64,000 bases of DNA, taken from the NCBI RefSeq assembly GCF_018598175.1, contig NZ_JAHESE010000009.1, forward strand, positions 1 through 64,000, given 5' to 3'. The translations under genes were made by a program, and so were the position numbers. The DNA comes from Dawidia cretensis (lineage in GTDB: Bacteria; Bacteroidota; Bacteroidia; Cytophagales; Cyclobacteriaceae). Positions 8,696 to 18,400 of this stretch are shown here, in pieces. The notes under the pieces were generated by a model. That model was not told the DNA's origin. It worked only from the letters and a program-made list of their open reading frames with translations, and made no database searches. How positions within the stretch are numbered: position 1 is the first letter of the stretch; every line of letters begins with the position of its first letter.

Positions 8696-11600
8696 TTAGA
8701 ATTTAACATTAACCCCTACCATAAACGTACGTGGCCGTGGGTAGTAGCCCAGATCGATTCCCGACGAGAACTTGTCACGCTCGCCGTTGTCGATACCGTA
8801 GCCAATTTCCGGGTCCATACCAGTGTACTTCGTGAACGTCATCAGGTTCAACGCAGACGCATACACACGCACCTGGTTGACATACTTCCGTTTCAGCAGC
8901 GTGGAAAGGTCGTAGCCCAACGTCACGTTGCTGATGCGCAGGAAATCACCGTCTTGGATATACAGGTCGGAGAACTGGATCCAGTTACGATTGTCATCCG
9001 TTACACGTGGCATCTCATTGGATGTGCCCGGCCCGTGCCAGCGATCCAGAATGGCCGTAGTATAATTGGCAAACTGGCTGGCCTGGTTACGGTACGCTTG
9101 TACGATCTGGTTGCCGGCCACACCGTTCGCCTGAATCGTCAGATCGAAACCTTTGTATGTAGCCGATACATTAAAACCGAATGTAAAGTCGGGCAGCGGG
9201 CTACCCAGCTCGGTTCTGTCCTGGTCATTGATCACGCCATTGTCGTCGCGGTCTACATATTTCACATCACCCGCTTGCGCCGTAGGCTGAATAACGGCCC
9301 CTTCCGACGATTGATACGCGGCAACTTCTTCTGCCGTCTGGAAAATGCCGTTCGTCTTCAAGCCCCAGAAGTAACCGATAGGGTGGCCGTTCTCCGCGCG
9401 GTAGAACTCCAGCGCGTTGTTGTACAGTTGGTTCGTGCCGCCGTGAATGATACCGTCTTGCGTCGGAATCCGGCCCACGCTGTTCTTATTGTACGCGCCG
9501 TTGACGCTGACATTATACTTCAGGTCGCCCAGGCTGTTATTGTACGCAACCGCCAGCTCGATACCGGTGTTCTTCACATCGCCACCGTTAATATACGGCG
9601 CGTCACCACCGGCAGTCGCCAGGATCGGGGCAACGATCAGCCAGTCTTTCGTTGTCTTTTTATACCAGTCGGCCGACACATTCAGTTTTCCACCGACCAG
9701 CTGCGCATCGAACCCGATGTCCACTTGCTCGGAGGTTTCCCACTTCAGGTCCGGGTTTCCTAAACGGCCCGGGTATGCGCCCGGAACCAGCCCGTTGGCA
9801 CCTTCCACGTTCCCAAAGATGTAGTTGGTGCGAGAGAAAATAACCGGCGACATATACTGATACGCCACCGTGTTCTGGCTCCCCACCTGGCCCCAGCTCG
9901 CACGCAGCTTCAATGCCTGGAACAGGTTTTGATCCGCCAGGAACGCTTCGTTGGTAAGTAACCAGCCTGCCGATACCGACGGGAAATAACCCCATTGGTT
10001 AGACGCTGCAAACTTCGAGGAACCGTCAGCGCGCAACGTTGCATTCAGCAAGTATGTTTCCTTGTAGTTATAGTTCAAACGACCGAAGTACGACAGGCGG
10101 CGCTCGTTGTAAACCTTCGGACCTTCTGCCGAAAACGGCCGGTCGGTCGGACCACCGCCTACGGTAATGGTTGTACCGTTACGGTTGATGGCGTTGTCGA
10201 GCCAACCGTGGTCGATGTCGAAGAACACCAGGCCGGTGTTGCTGGCCCAAAGGCCCGAACGATCGTACATATAGGCTGAAGTACCCACCATCACATCGAA
10301 GCGGTGGTCGGTGTTGACGTTGAATCCGTAGCTCACCAGGTTGTCCCAGATCACCGTGCGGCCCTTGCCCATGTATTGGTCGGCCTTCGCCAGATTGTTT
10401 AAAGAGTAGGTCGAGAGCTTATACTCCGGCAGGAATGAGCGGGACTCGTCGGAAAAGTAGTCGATGCCGATGCTCGTCCGGAATTTGAGACCCTTGACCG
10501 GCTCTACTTGCAGGTATACATTGCCCAGCAACTTTTGGTTGTTGCCGCGGTTCTGGTTGGTATACACCATTTCGGCATACGGGTTGGCCTCCGAGCCACC
10601 GGTCCAGTCGTCGGTTGTCACGACGGTATAATTTCCATCGGCATCATATACCGGCAGCAGCGGGCTCACGTTAAAGGCCGCGCGCAGCGAGTTGTTGTAC
10701 TGGTTGCCCACTTTCAGGCCGCGATCGTTTACGTACGCGAACGTAAGGTTCTGACCGAGTGTAACGAGCTCTTTGAAGAGCTTGTGCTCGGTATTGATGC
10801 GAAAATTGTAACGCTCGTAGTACGAGAGGTCTTTGCCGCCCATGATACCTTCCTGCGACTGGTAGGATATCGATGTGGAGTATATCGAGTTTTCCGAGCC
10901 GCCCGTCAGGCCGAGCGAATAGTTTTGGGTCTTCGCATTTTTTACGGACATGGCGTCCACCCAATCCGTGCCGCCACCCAATAGCGCCGACGTCGCATCG
11001 ATCTCCTCATTCGTAAAGTGCAGAGCCTTGCCCGAGTTGACGGCCGATTCGTTCATGATCGTCATATACTCGCGGGCGTTCAGCATCTGGGCGTCGCGGT
11101 AGGTGTTCTGTACGCCATAGAAGGCATCGAACGTTAGCTGCGGCTGCGTCTTGCCACGACCGGATTTGGTAGTGATCAGCACCACGCCGTTCGCGGCCTG
11201 CGAACCGTAGATGGCCGCCGAAGCAGCATCTTTCAATACGTCGATCGACTCGATGTCGGCGTTGTTGAGGTACGTGATGTCGGTGGTTAACACCCCATCT
11301 ACCACGTACAGCGGCCCCGGGGCACCTACTGTCCCGACGCCACGAATCACGACACGCATCGGCTCGCCCGGCTGACCGGACGTAGACGATATCTGCACAC
11401 CGGGCGCCTGGCCCTGCAGGGCTTGCAACGCGTTGGTCGTGCTCATTTTCTGGAGGTCGTCGCCCTTCACATGCAGGTTGGCGCCGGTGTTCAGTGCCTT
11501 CTTCTGCTCGCCGTAGCCTACTACCACGATCTCATCCAGCGTCGTCAGGTCTTCCGATATGGTAACGCTGATCTGCGTTTGATTGCCCACAGGGACTTCC

Positions 11601-11854
11601 TGCGTTTTGTAGCCGATAAACGATATCACCAGCACGTCGGTCGGAGCGGCCTCCAGGGTAAAGCCGCCGTCGACGTTGGCTGTTGTGCCGTACGAGGTAC
11701 CTTTTACCAGCACATTGACCCCGGGTATAGGTGTACCGGTCTCATCCGTGATCTTGCCGGTAATGGTTTGCTTCTGGGCATGTGCTGTGGAAAGCCCCGC
11801 CAGAAGAAAACATACAGAAGCAAACCACAGGCTTCGGTAAATTTGTTTCATCAT
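8696..11854 (-). CDS. SusC/RagA TonB-linked outer-membrane transporter
   Basis: A 1052-residue SusC family protein: signal peptide (1-26, ending AHAQ), carboxypeptidase-regulatory-like domain (about 28-110, GKITDETGTPIPGVNV), a TonB-box-like segment LDEIVVVGYGEQKK (about 106-119), the SusC plug with GVGTVGAPGPLYVVDGV and ASAAIYGSQAANGVVLITTKSG (about 170-230), and a 22-strand barrel ending in Phe. It imports oligosaccharide captured by SusD. It sits 75 bases after the GH31 gene and 3 bases before SusD, in one leftward transcript. Confidence 0.97.
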   Translation of the reverse strand: MMKQIYRSLWFASVCFLLAGLSTAHAQKQTITGKITDETGTPIPGVNVLVKGTSYGTTANVDGGFTLEAAPTDVLVISFIGYKTQEVPVGNQTQISVTISEDLTTLDEIVVVGYGEQKKALNTGANLHVKGDDLQKMSTTNALQALQGQAPGVQISSTSGQPGEPMRVVIRGVGTVGAPGPLYVVDGVLTTDITYLNNADIESIDVLKDAASAAIYGSQAANGVVLITTKSGRGKTQPQLTFDAFYGVQNTYRDAQMLNAREYMTIMNESAVNSGKALHFTNEEIDATSALLGGGTDWVDAMSVKNAKTQNYSLGLTGGSENSIYSTSISYQSQEGIMGGKDLSYYERYNFRINTEHKLFKELVTLGQNLTFAYVNDRGLKVGNQYNNSLRAAFNVSPLLPVYDADGNYTVVTTDDWTGGSEANPYAEMVYTNQNRGNNQKLLGNVYLQVEPVKGLKFRTSIGIDYFSDESRSFLPEYKLSTYSLNNLAKADQYMGKGRTVIWDNLVSYGFNVNTDHRFDVMVGTSAYMYDRSGLWASNTGLVFFDIDHGWLDNAINRNGTTITVGGGPTDRPFSAEGPKVYNERRLSYFGRLNYNYKETYLLNATLRADGSSKFAASNQWGYFPSVSAGWLLTNEAFLADQNLFQALKLRASWGQVGSQNTVAYQYMSPVIFSRTNYIFGNVEGANGLVPGAYPGRLGNPDLKWETSEQVDIGFDAQLVGGKLNVSADWYKKTTKDWLIVAPILATAGGDAPYINGGDVKNTGIELAVAYNNSLGDLKYNVSVNGAYNKNSVGRIPTQDGIIHGGTNQLYNNALEFYRAENGHPIGYFWGLKTNGIFQTAEEVAAYQSSEGAVIQPTAQAGDVKYVDRDDNGVINDQDRTELGSPLPDFTFGFNVSATYKGFDLTIQANGVAGNQIVQAYRNQASQFANYTTAILDRWHGPGTSNEMPRVTDDNRNWIQFSDLYIQDGDFLRISNVTLGYDLSTLLKRKYVNQVRVYASALNLMTFTKYTGMDPEIGYGIDNGERDKFSSGIDLGYYPRPRTFMVGVNVKF

Positions 11855-11929
11855 AGGTTAATTTGGTTTTCGGTTATTGATTGAGTATATCTCCCATTCC
11901 CTTGCGGGAAGTGAATTCATCTTCCCGGG

Positions 11930-14758
11930 TTATTTGATTTCCAGCGCACTGCCGGTATATTCTACCACCTGGTCGGGGCGGACGTCAAGTCCTACCCCGG
12001 CAGCGTGGTCTTTTTTAACCCAAACTATTTGTATTTTCCGCTTCTCGGGCATGCCTTTGTACGTACCCTTGCGTGCACCTATTGTAAGTGTGCCGGTTGA
12101 CTCTTTGTATAACAGAGGTATGGTAGCATACGCGCCCTGTTCGTAGTTGTAATTGATGCCCTCGTCTTCGTACAAGGTAAAGGTAGCGTCTTTGCCAGTG
12201 AACACATAAAGTGTCAGCGGGTCGGTAACTTTCTCGCCGGTATATTGCAACGCCGGGCCGGCGGGCAAGATCGATCCTTCTTTTACATAGAGGGGCATGC
12301 GTTCCAGCGGCGCTTCGGCTTTCAGCGTACGGCCGCCGGCGTAGTAAGCGCCGGTGTAAAAATCGTACCATCCGTCAGTAGCCGGCAGGTACACTTCTCG
12401 TGAGCGTTCTTTATACGTGTGCACGGGATTGATCAGCAGTGCAGGACCGAACATGTATTGATCCCCGATGTTGTGTACTTTACCGTCGGCGTTAAAGTCC
12501 ATGACCAGGCCGCGCATGATAGTATAATCGTTCCAGTAGCTCTGGCCGGCCAGTGAATAAATATAGGGTAGCAAGTGGTAGCGCAGCTTGTCGTAGTAGA
12601 CCATACTGTTATACTCGGGCGTGCCGGCGGGCGCGATGTTGTAAATCTCCCGGAAGGGATACTGGCCGTGTGAGCGGAACAGCGGACAGAACGCGCCGAA
12701 CTGGAACCACCGCGTGTTAAGCTCACGCCACTCGTTGAGGGTCTCGCCGCCGGTAGCCTGCTCGTAGCGTTTCTCGACGGAGAAACCGCCGATGTCCATC
12801 GTCCAGTACGGAAGACCGCTCAGGCCGAAGTTTACACCCGCCGCAATCTGGTCGGCGAAGTCGCTCCACCGCGAAACGATATCGCCGCTCCAGGTAGCCG
12901 CACCGTAGCGCTGCTGGCCGGCGAAGGCCGAGCGCGTAAGGATAAAGACACGTTTATCGGGGCTGGACTGGCGTTGTCCCTCGTATACCCCCTTGGCGTT
13001 CATCAGCGAGTAGGCATTGAAATATTTCGCGCCGGGGCCAAGTGCCGTGGGACTCATGTTTACCTTGCGCTCTTCGATCGACAGGTTCGAGTGCATGTCG
13101 GGCTCGGTAGCATCCAGCCACCACGCGTCGACGCCCAGGCTATTGAGGTGAGTGTCGATTTGGTGCCAGAACAGTTTGCCGGCTTCAGCATTAAAAGGAT
13201 CGTAGAAGGTAGACTCGTAGCCGGCACCGACCCAGTCCTTGCGTTTTTTCTCAGCGTTGCGCACAAAGAGGAATCCTTTGCTGTTCATCTCGTCGTAGTT
13301 CGCTGTGCCCGTATTAAACTTCGGCCACACCGAAATCATGAGTTGTGCGTGCAGGTCGTTGTGCAACTCCTTCATCATGCCGGCCGGATCGGGAAAACGC
13401 TTCAGGTCAAATTCGTGCGAGCCCCACTTCGGATCTTCCCAGTATTGCCAGTCGAGCACGATGTTGTCGAGCGGGATGCCACGCTTGCGATATTCTTTTA
13501 CCACGGCCACCATCTCCTGGGCGTTTCTATACCGCTCACGGCTCTGCCAGAAGCCCATGGCCCATTTCGGCGCAATGGGGGCCTTGCCCGTGAGGTAACG
13601 ATAGCCTGCAATGACGTCGTCGGCATTGTGACCTTTAATAAAGTAGTAGTTGATCTCGTCGCCTACTTCGGACGATAGCGTGATTCGGTCCTGGTCTTCC
13701 TGCGGATAGGGGTCGAGATGTTTGACGGCAATATAGGCGCCGCCGTCGGGCGACCACTCGATCTTGATCGTGTGTTTTTCGTCGCCGGTAATCCGTACGT
13801 TAAATTTATTGGTGCCGGCATTCCAACCCTGGCGCCACTTGTCGAACAGCTGCTCACCATCGACCCAGACTTTAAAATAGCCAGAAGCATATACCAAGAA
13901 TTTGTGATTGCCGGGGATAGCCGATGAAAACGATCCTTCCCATACTACTTTGCCTTGCTGCGCTACATCTTTCGGGAAGTTGTCCACCTGCGGTGTTTCG
14001 AGAAACTCGTATTCGATCCGGTCCTCTACGGTGGTCTTCACAACGTTATCTTTTACATAGTAGCTGGCCGTCAGTCCACCGGCTTTGCCGTCTTTGTCGT
14101 ATAGCGTTAGACCGTACAACCCCTGGTAGGGACGCGGATCGCCAAAGCGGGAGATGGAATAATTATCCCACAGAAGGCCGTAGTTGCGGCTGGAGTATAA
14201 AAATGGCACCACGTCGACGATGTTCTGCTGGATCAGCTCGACGTCTTGTCCTTTATAGTTCATCTGGCCGTTCTGGTGGGCGCCGAGACCGTAGAGGGCT
14301 TCATCGCCGGGCGAGTCGAATACCTGTTGCACCTGGTGGGTAGCCAGTTTGTCAATGGTGGTCGGGGTAAATGTTTTACCGCCGCCGGTTTTTTCCTGGA
14401 CGATCAGCTGACCGGTGGAGTCGGCAAAGGATACTTCGCCGGTGGTGCGCTTCACCGTGGCCCGCAGGGATTTTGTCACCAGCACCAGGGCGTCGTTGGT
14501 TTCTTCCAGCGTCCAGTCTTTTTTACCTTCCAGCCCGGGCAGTACGATCAGGCTTTGGGCGGTAGCGAAGGTGTCGGCCGTGCTGGCGGTAACATGGATG
14601 ATATTGTCTGACACAACCTGAAGGCGGACCGCCCGGGTAGCCTGACCCTGGGTGGGTTTCAGGACGATGCCGTCGGCGAGCTTTTCAAAGTTTTTTTTAG
14701 GCTCACAAGAGATGAGTCCTGCCAGTACAATAAGGTTTGCGAGTATAACTTTTTTCAT
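11930..14758 (-). CDS. GH31 alpha-xylosidase-like lipoprotein with PA14 insert
   Basis: A 942-residue glycoside hydrolase family 31 enzyme with a lipobox (LAGLISC). Order: N-terminal galactose-mutarotase-like domain (about 30-260), a PA14 domain (about 262-348, VWEGSFSSAIPGNHKF...DGGAYIAVKHL), TIM barrel (about 380-730) with nucleophile Asp549 in WWLDATEPDM and acid/base Asp626 in WSGDIVSRW, then C-terminal beta domains including a DUF5110-like end. A PA14 insert in this position is known from alpha-xylosidases acting on xyloglucan fragments, so release of xylose is my inference; alpha-glucosidase activity remains possible. It is the first gene of the SusCD transcript. Confidence 0.9.
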   Translation of the reverse strand: MKKVILANLIVLAGLISCEPKKNFEKLADGIVLKPTQGQATRAVRLQVVSDNIIHVTASTADTFATAQSLIVLPGLEGKKDWTLEETNDALVLVTKSLRATVKRTTGEVSFADSTGQLIVQEKTGGGKTFTPTTIDKLATHQVQQVFDSPGDEALYGLGAHQNGQMNYKGQDVELIQQNIVDVVPFLYSSRNYGLLWDNYSISRFGDPRPYQGLYGLTLYDKDGKAGGLTASYYVKDNVVKTTVEDRIEYEFLETPQVDNFPKDVAQQGKVVWEGSFSSAIPGNHKFLVYASGYFKVWVDGEQLFDKWRQGWNAGTNKFNVRITGDEKHTIKIEWSPDGGAYIAVKHLDPYPQEDQDRITLSSEVGDEINYYFIKGHNADDVIAGYRYLTGKAPIAPKWAMGFWQSRERYRNAQEMVAVVKEYRKRGIPLDNIVLDWQYWEDPKWGSHEFDLKRFPDPAGMMKELHNDLHAQLMISVWPKFNTGTANYDEMNSKGFLFVRNAEKKRKDWVGAGYESTFYDPFNAEAGKLFWHQIDTHLNSLGVDAWWLDATEPDMHSNLSIEERKVNMSPTALGPGAKYFNAYSLMNAKGVYEGQRQSSPDKRVFILTRSAFAGQQRYGAATWSGDIVSRWSDFADQIAAGVNFGLSGLPYWTMDIGGFSVEKRYEQATGGETLNEWRELNTRWFQFGAFCPLFRSHGQYPFREIYNIAPAGTPEYNSMVYYDKLRYHLLPYIYSLAGQSYWNDYTIMRGLVMDFNADGKVHNIGDQYMFGPALLINPVHTYKERSREVYLPATDGWYDFYTGAYYAGGRTLKAEAPLERMPLYVKEGSILPAGPALQYTGEKVTDPLTLYVFTGKDATFTLYEDEGINYNYEQGAYATIPLLYKESTGTLTIGARKGTYKGMPEKRKIQIVWVKKDHAAGVGLDVRPDQVVEYTGSALEIK

Positions 14759-14783
14759 AGTATCCTATCCATTTCTCCTTTCT

Positions 14784-14835
14784 GCAACCGGTTCCTGGAA
14801 AACAATATTTCGCGCAATCGGTTGCGATAAAGGTA
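14784..14835 (-). promoter_or_regulatory. GH31-SusCD promoter with LacI-type operators
   Basis: Two palindromes of the LacI-family type GCAAnCGnTTGC stand 30 bp apart centre to centre: 14784-14795 (one arm degenerate) and 14813-14826 (CGCAATCGGTTGCG on the plus strand). A near-consensus -7 box TACCTTTA on the minus strand (14835-14828) directly adjoins the second palindrome, which would put the operator on the transcription start. No LacI family gene is in the window, so the regulator would be encoded elsewhere and act beside the local hybrid regulator. Confidence 0.5.
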
Positions 14836-15042
14836 GTAGGGGAAGGTGCTTTGGGCGGGTATGGAATTGTCTGATCGTGGAGGCTCAAACGTTTTCGGAG
14901 GGTATCAGAATGTTTCAGAACAGGGGTTGAAATCGCTTCAGGCGGGGGAATGTCGGGATTTTGGAAACGGTTGCGGTGCAAAAAAGCGAAGCCGTCACAG
15001 TGCCTGGTGGGAGCGAAAAAGTAGGCGCGGGATACTCCCTAT

Positions 15043-15086
15043 TAAAGCCCTACTAAAGCCGTACTAAAGCCCTATCAAAGCCCTAT
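15043..15086. repeat. four tandem copies of an 11-bp unit (TAAAGCCCTAC)
   Basis: Units start at 15043, 15054, 15065 and 15076 and read TAAAGCCCTAC, TAAAGCCGTAC, TAAAGCCCTAT, CAAAGCCCTAT. The same unit with the same 11-bp period recurs at 52581-52624, also between genes. Confidence 0.85.
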
Positions 15087-15107
15087 GCGCACAACGCAAA
15101 AAATACT

Positions 15108-15255
15108 GCAGCGGAGGCCCGGGTAAACAGACAAAAACCACACATAAGCCCTGGATGGCGTAATACCAATAGCCCAGGCCAGAGCGGCAGCGGAGGCCTG
15201 GCTAAACCAGACACAACCCCAGAATCTGAAGGGGCGTAACAATAACCCCTGCGCT
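15108..15255. repeat. two diverged direct repeats, period 79
   Basis: GCAGCGGAGGCC starts at 15108 and again at 15187; after each come similar segments (GGGTAAACAGACA / GGCTAAACCAGACA, then GGCGTAATA-CAATA / GGCGTAACAATA). Both copies hold self-complementary CCCTGG...CCAGG or CCCC...GGGG parts, so each could form a hairpin. The function is unknown. Confidence 0.6.
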
Positions 15256-15274
15256 TATTGTCTTAAAGTCTGGA

Positions 15275-15382
15275 TTAATAGAAAATAAGAAAGGATAACG
15301 AGCCGGCGATCAGGATGTAGATCGTGATTTCGACAGCGAGCATGATGCGGATGGAGCGCTTGATTTTTTTATCGTGTGACAT
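15275..15382 (-). CDS. possible 35-residue membrane protein
   Basis: A short reading frame that begins MSHDKKIKRSIRIM and continues as one strongly hydrophobic helix ending SLSFLIFY. A charged N-terminus followed by a single transmembrane segment is a common small-protein layout. It lies 107 bases after the end of the hybrid regulator gene and on the same strand. There is no clear ribosome-binding site, which is not decisive in Bacteroidota. It could be a chance frame. Confidence 0.35.
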   Translation of the reverse strand: MSHDKKIKRSIRIMLAVEITIYILIAGSLSFLIFY

Positions 15383-15489
15383 CGGCCTGGTTGAATGGTT
15401 CAAAGCTAAGAATCGAACCGGCGGCACATGGTTACGGAATCGCTTATAGATAGTATCGGAATGTTTCTTTTGAAGCTTTTCGACCGGCC

Positions 15490-18400
15490 TTACGCGGTGC
15501 CTTTGCGTTTTCCGGCGGCGTAGGCTGAGGGAAGGACGTCGTATTGGTCTTTGAAGTAGCGGGCAAAATATTTGGGGTTGTTGAAGCCAACGCGGTAGGC
15601 GACCTCCGCTACGGTCAGCTGACTCTTCTCCAACAACTGGGCGGCCTGTTGCAGGCGGATGGTACGAATGAATTCCAACGGCGATTTGCCGGTCAGGGCA
15701 AGTATTTTTTTGTAGAAGTGGGCGCGGCTGATGCCGAGCGCGCGGCTGAGGTCCTCGACGGAGAACTCGGGCGAGGCGATGTTGTCCTCCACACATTTGA
15801 TGGCGTTCTGGATAAACTTCTCGTCCAGCGGTGTGATCTGCAGCTCGCTGGCGCGGACATCCAGCTGGCGGGGAAAGGCCTGGTGAAACTTCTCGCGCCG
15901 GGCGATAAGGTTGCGAATGCGCGAGGCCAGTATTTCGAAGTTGAAGGGTTTGGTGATGTAGTCGTCTGCGCCGGTGCGGAAGCCTTCGAGCTTTTGTTCT
16001 TCGGCCGCCCGCGCGGTTAATAGAATAACGGGGATGTGCGACACGCGCTGGTCTGTCTTGATGTTGCGGCAGAGTTCGATGCCGTTCATTTCGGGCATCA
16101 TGATGTCGCTTACCACCAGGTCGGGTAGCTGCTCTTGTACTTTCTTCCAGCCTTCGCGGCCATTGCGCGCCTCGAGTACCTGGTACTCCAGCTTCAGGTT
16201 GTCTTTGAGGTAGAACCGGAAGTCTTCATTATCCTCTACCAGCAGCAGCAGCGGCTTCTTTCCCGCCATTTCGCCATCCTCGGCTACTCCTGTCGGTTGT
16301 CTTATTGCCTCTTCCGTTACATCTTCGGCTTCCTGATCCACATCACCCTCCTCTATACGCTTCACTTCGTGTAGGGGTAGCGTAACGGTGAAGAGGCTGC
16401 CCTGTCCGGGATCGCTTTGTACGGTGATTGTACCACCGTGTATTTTGACAAACTCCCGTGTGATGGCCAACCCGATGCCACTGCCCTGGTTGACCATGCT
16501 TTTCGGAAGCTCGTGCTGGAAGAAGCGTTCGAAGATCCGTTCCTGCTTGTCGGCCGGGATGCCGATGCCTGTGTCCTGTACGCGAATAGCGATACGCTGA
16601 CCGGCCCCCTCCCCTGCTTGTAGCGATACCGTTACGGTCACCGCGCCATGCTCCGGCGTAAACTTGAAGGCGTTGGACAACAGGTTGAACAGGATCTTTT
16701 CCAGCTTATCCTGATCGAAAATGGTCTCGAGGGCCGCCACGCCGGTGTGGAAGTCCAGGCGGATATCTTTCTTTTCGGACAGGTCGGAAAAGGAGTATAC
16801 GGTGTCGCGTATAAACGCAATGATGTCGCCTTCCGAGGGATTAAATTTTACCTCTTGCACCTCGAGCTTGCGGAAATCGAGTAGCTGGTTTACCAGGCTC
16901 AGCAGGCGACGCGCGTTGCGCTGAATGACCTGGAACTGTTGCTGCTGCCCGGGCTCGGTGGCCTGGCGCAGCATTTTTTCCAGCGGTGTGAGGATCAGCG
17001 TGAGCGGCGTGCGAAACTCATGGCTCACGTTGGTGAAGAATTTTATCTTCATCATGTCGAGCTCGTGCATGCGGGCAGCTTCCTGACGCTCCTGCTCAAT
17101 GATAAATTTCATCTTTTCGCGCTGCTGGATCAATTTACGTGTAACGAGCAACGCTGCAATGACAAATACGAAATAGAGCAACAAGGCCGTGCGCGTTTTC
17201 CAGAAGGGCGGTAGCACGGTGATTTTTAGCCGGGCACCTTGTTCGTTCCACACGCCGTCATTGTTGGCCGCTTTGACCCGGAAGGTGTATTCGCCGGGGT
17301 CCAGGTTGGTAAAGGTTACGCGGCGCGAGCGGCTGTCGGCGGGTAGCCAGTCGTTGTCAAAGCCTTCCAGTTTATAGAGGTACGTATTGTTTTCGGGGTG
17401 GAAGAAGTTGAGGGCGGCGAACTCGATCGAGAATACGTTTTTGTCGGGCGGCAGGACGATGGCCTGGCTTTCGGTAATGGCGGCGGAGAGTACTATCGTA
17501 CCGTCGACGGATTCGTCGGGATGAATGCTTTTGTTAAAGAGCTGGAAGTCGGTCAACACCACCTGCGGTGGTATCGTGTTGCGTCCCAGCTGGCCGGGCT
17601 TAAAGATGTTGAAGCCACTGGCGCCACCAAAGACGAGCTCACCACGACGCGTTTTGAGGGCGGCGTTTTCATTGAACTGTTTTGCTTGCAGACCCTCCGC
17701 CTCACCATAATTGCGAAAGGTATACGTGACGTTGCCGCCGGGCTGCTGCCGAACCTCCAGCTGTGACAGGCCATTGGGTGTGCTCATCCAAAGGTAGCCC
17801 TGGTCGTCTTCGAGAATGGTGAGCACGGCGTTGTGCGGCAGACCGTCGGCGACGGTGAAGGCGCGGAAGGTTTTGGACTTTTTATCGTATAGGTTTAATC
17901 CGCCGGCGGTGCCGATCCAGAGGCGCCCGGCGGCGTCTTCGCGGATATCGTATACGTTGTTATTGCTGAGGCTGCCGGGGTTGTTCTTTTCGCTTTCGTA
18001 GTGTAGGAAGCGTCCGCGCGCGCGGCTCAATACGTCGATGCCCAGCGATGTACCGATCCAGACGTTGCCTTCACGGTCTTCGGTAATGGCGGCGATGTAG
18101 TCGGAATGGATGGCCTGGGGGTCGCTGGTTTTATAGTGCGCGAACGTATGGGTGCGGGTGTCGAGCAGGTCGAGGCCGCCGTTGAGTGTGCCGATCCAGA
18201 GGCGCTGGCGCGAATCTTCAAATATTTCCCAGACGCTGGCGGCAGCCAGGCTGGTGGGATCTGTGGAATTGTGCGTATAGCGTGTAAAGCTCTTGCCGTC
18301 GAAGCTGTTGAGCCCCCCCAGGTACGTGCCGATCCACAGTGTCTTGCGGTGGTCGATCCATAAGCTCACGATCACGTTGCTGCTCAGACTGTGAGTATTA

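Larger units (their letters stand above)
14759..15274. other. 516-base regulatory and repeat-bearing intergenic stretch
   Basis: The stretch in front of the GH31 gene contains the promoter/operator region, two weaker LacI-like half palindromes (around 14888-14898 and 14963-14973), the 11-bp tandem repeats and the 79-base direct repeats listed separately. I see no credible gene in it. Confidence 0.6.

Noticed and set aside
15275-15796. A 173-residue protein ending in a membrane helix
   Set aside because: Most of it lies antisense-frame inside the hybrid regulator gene and is Arg/Pro-rich shadow; only the last 35 codons lie outside and are kept as a weak candidate.
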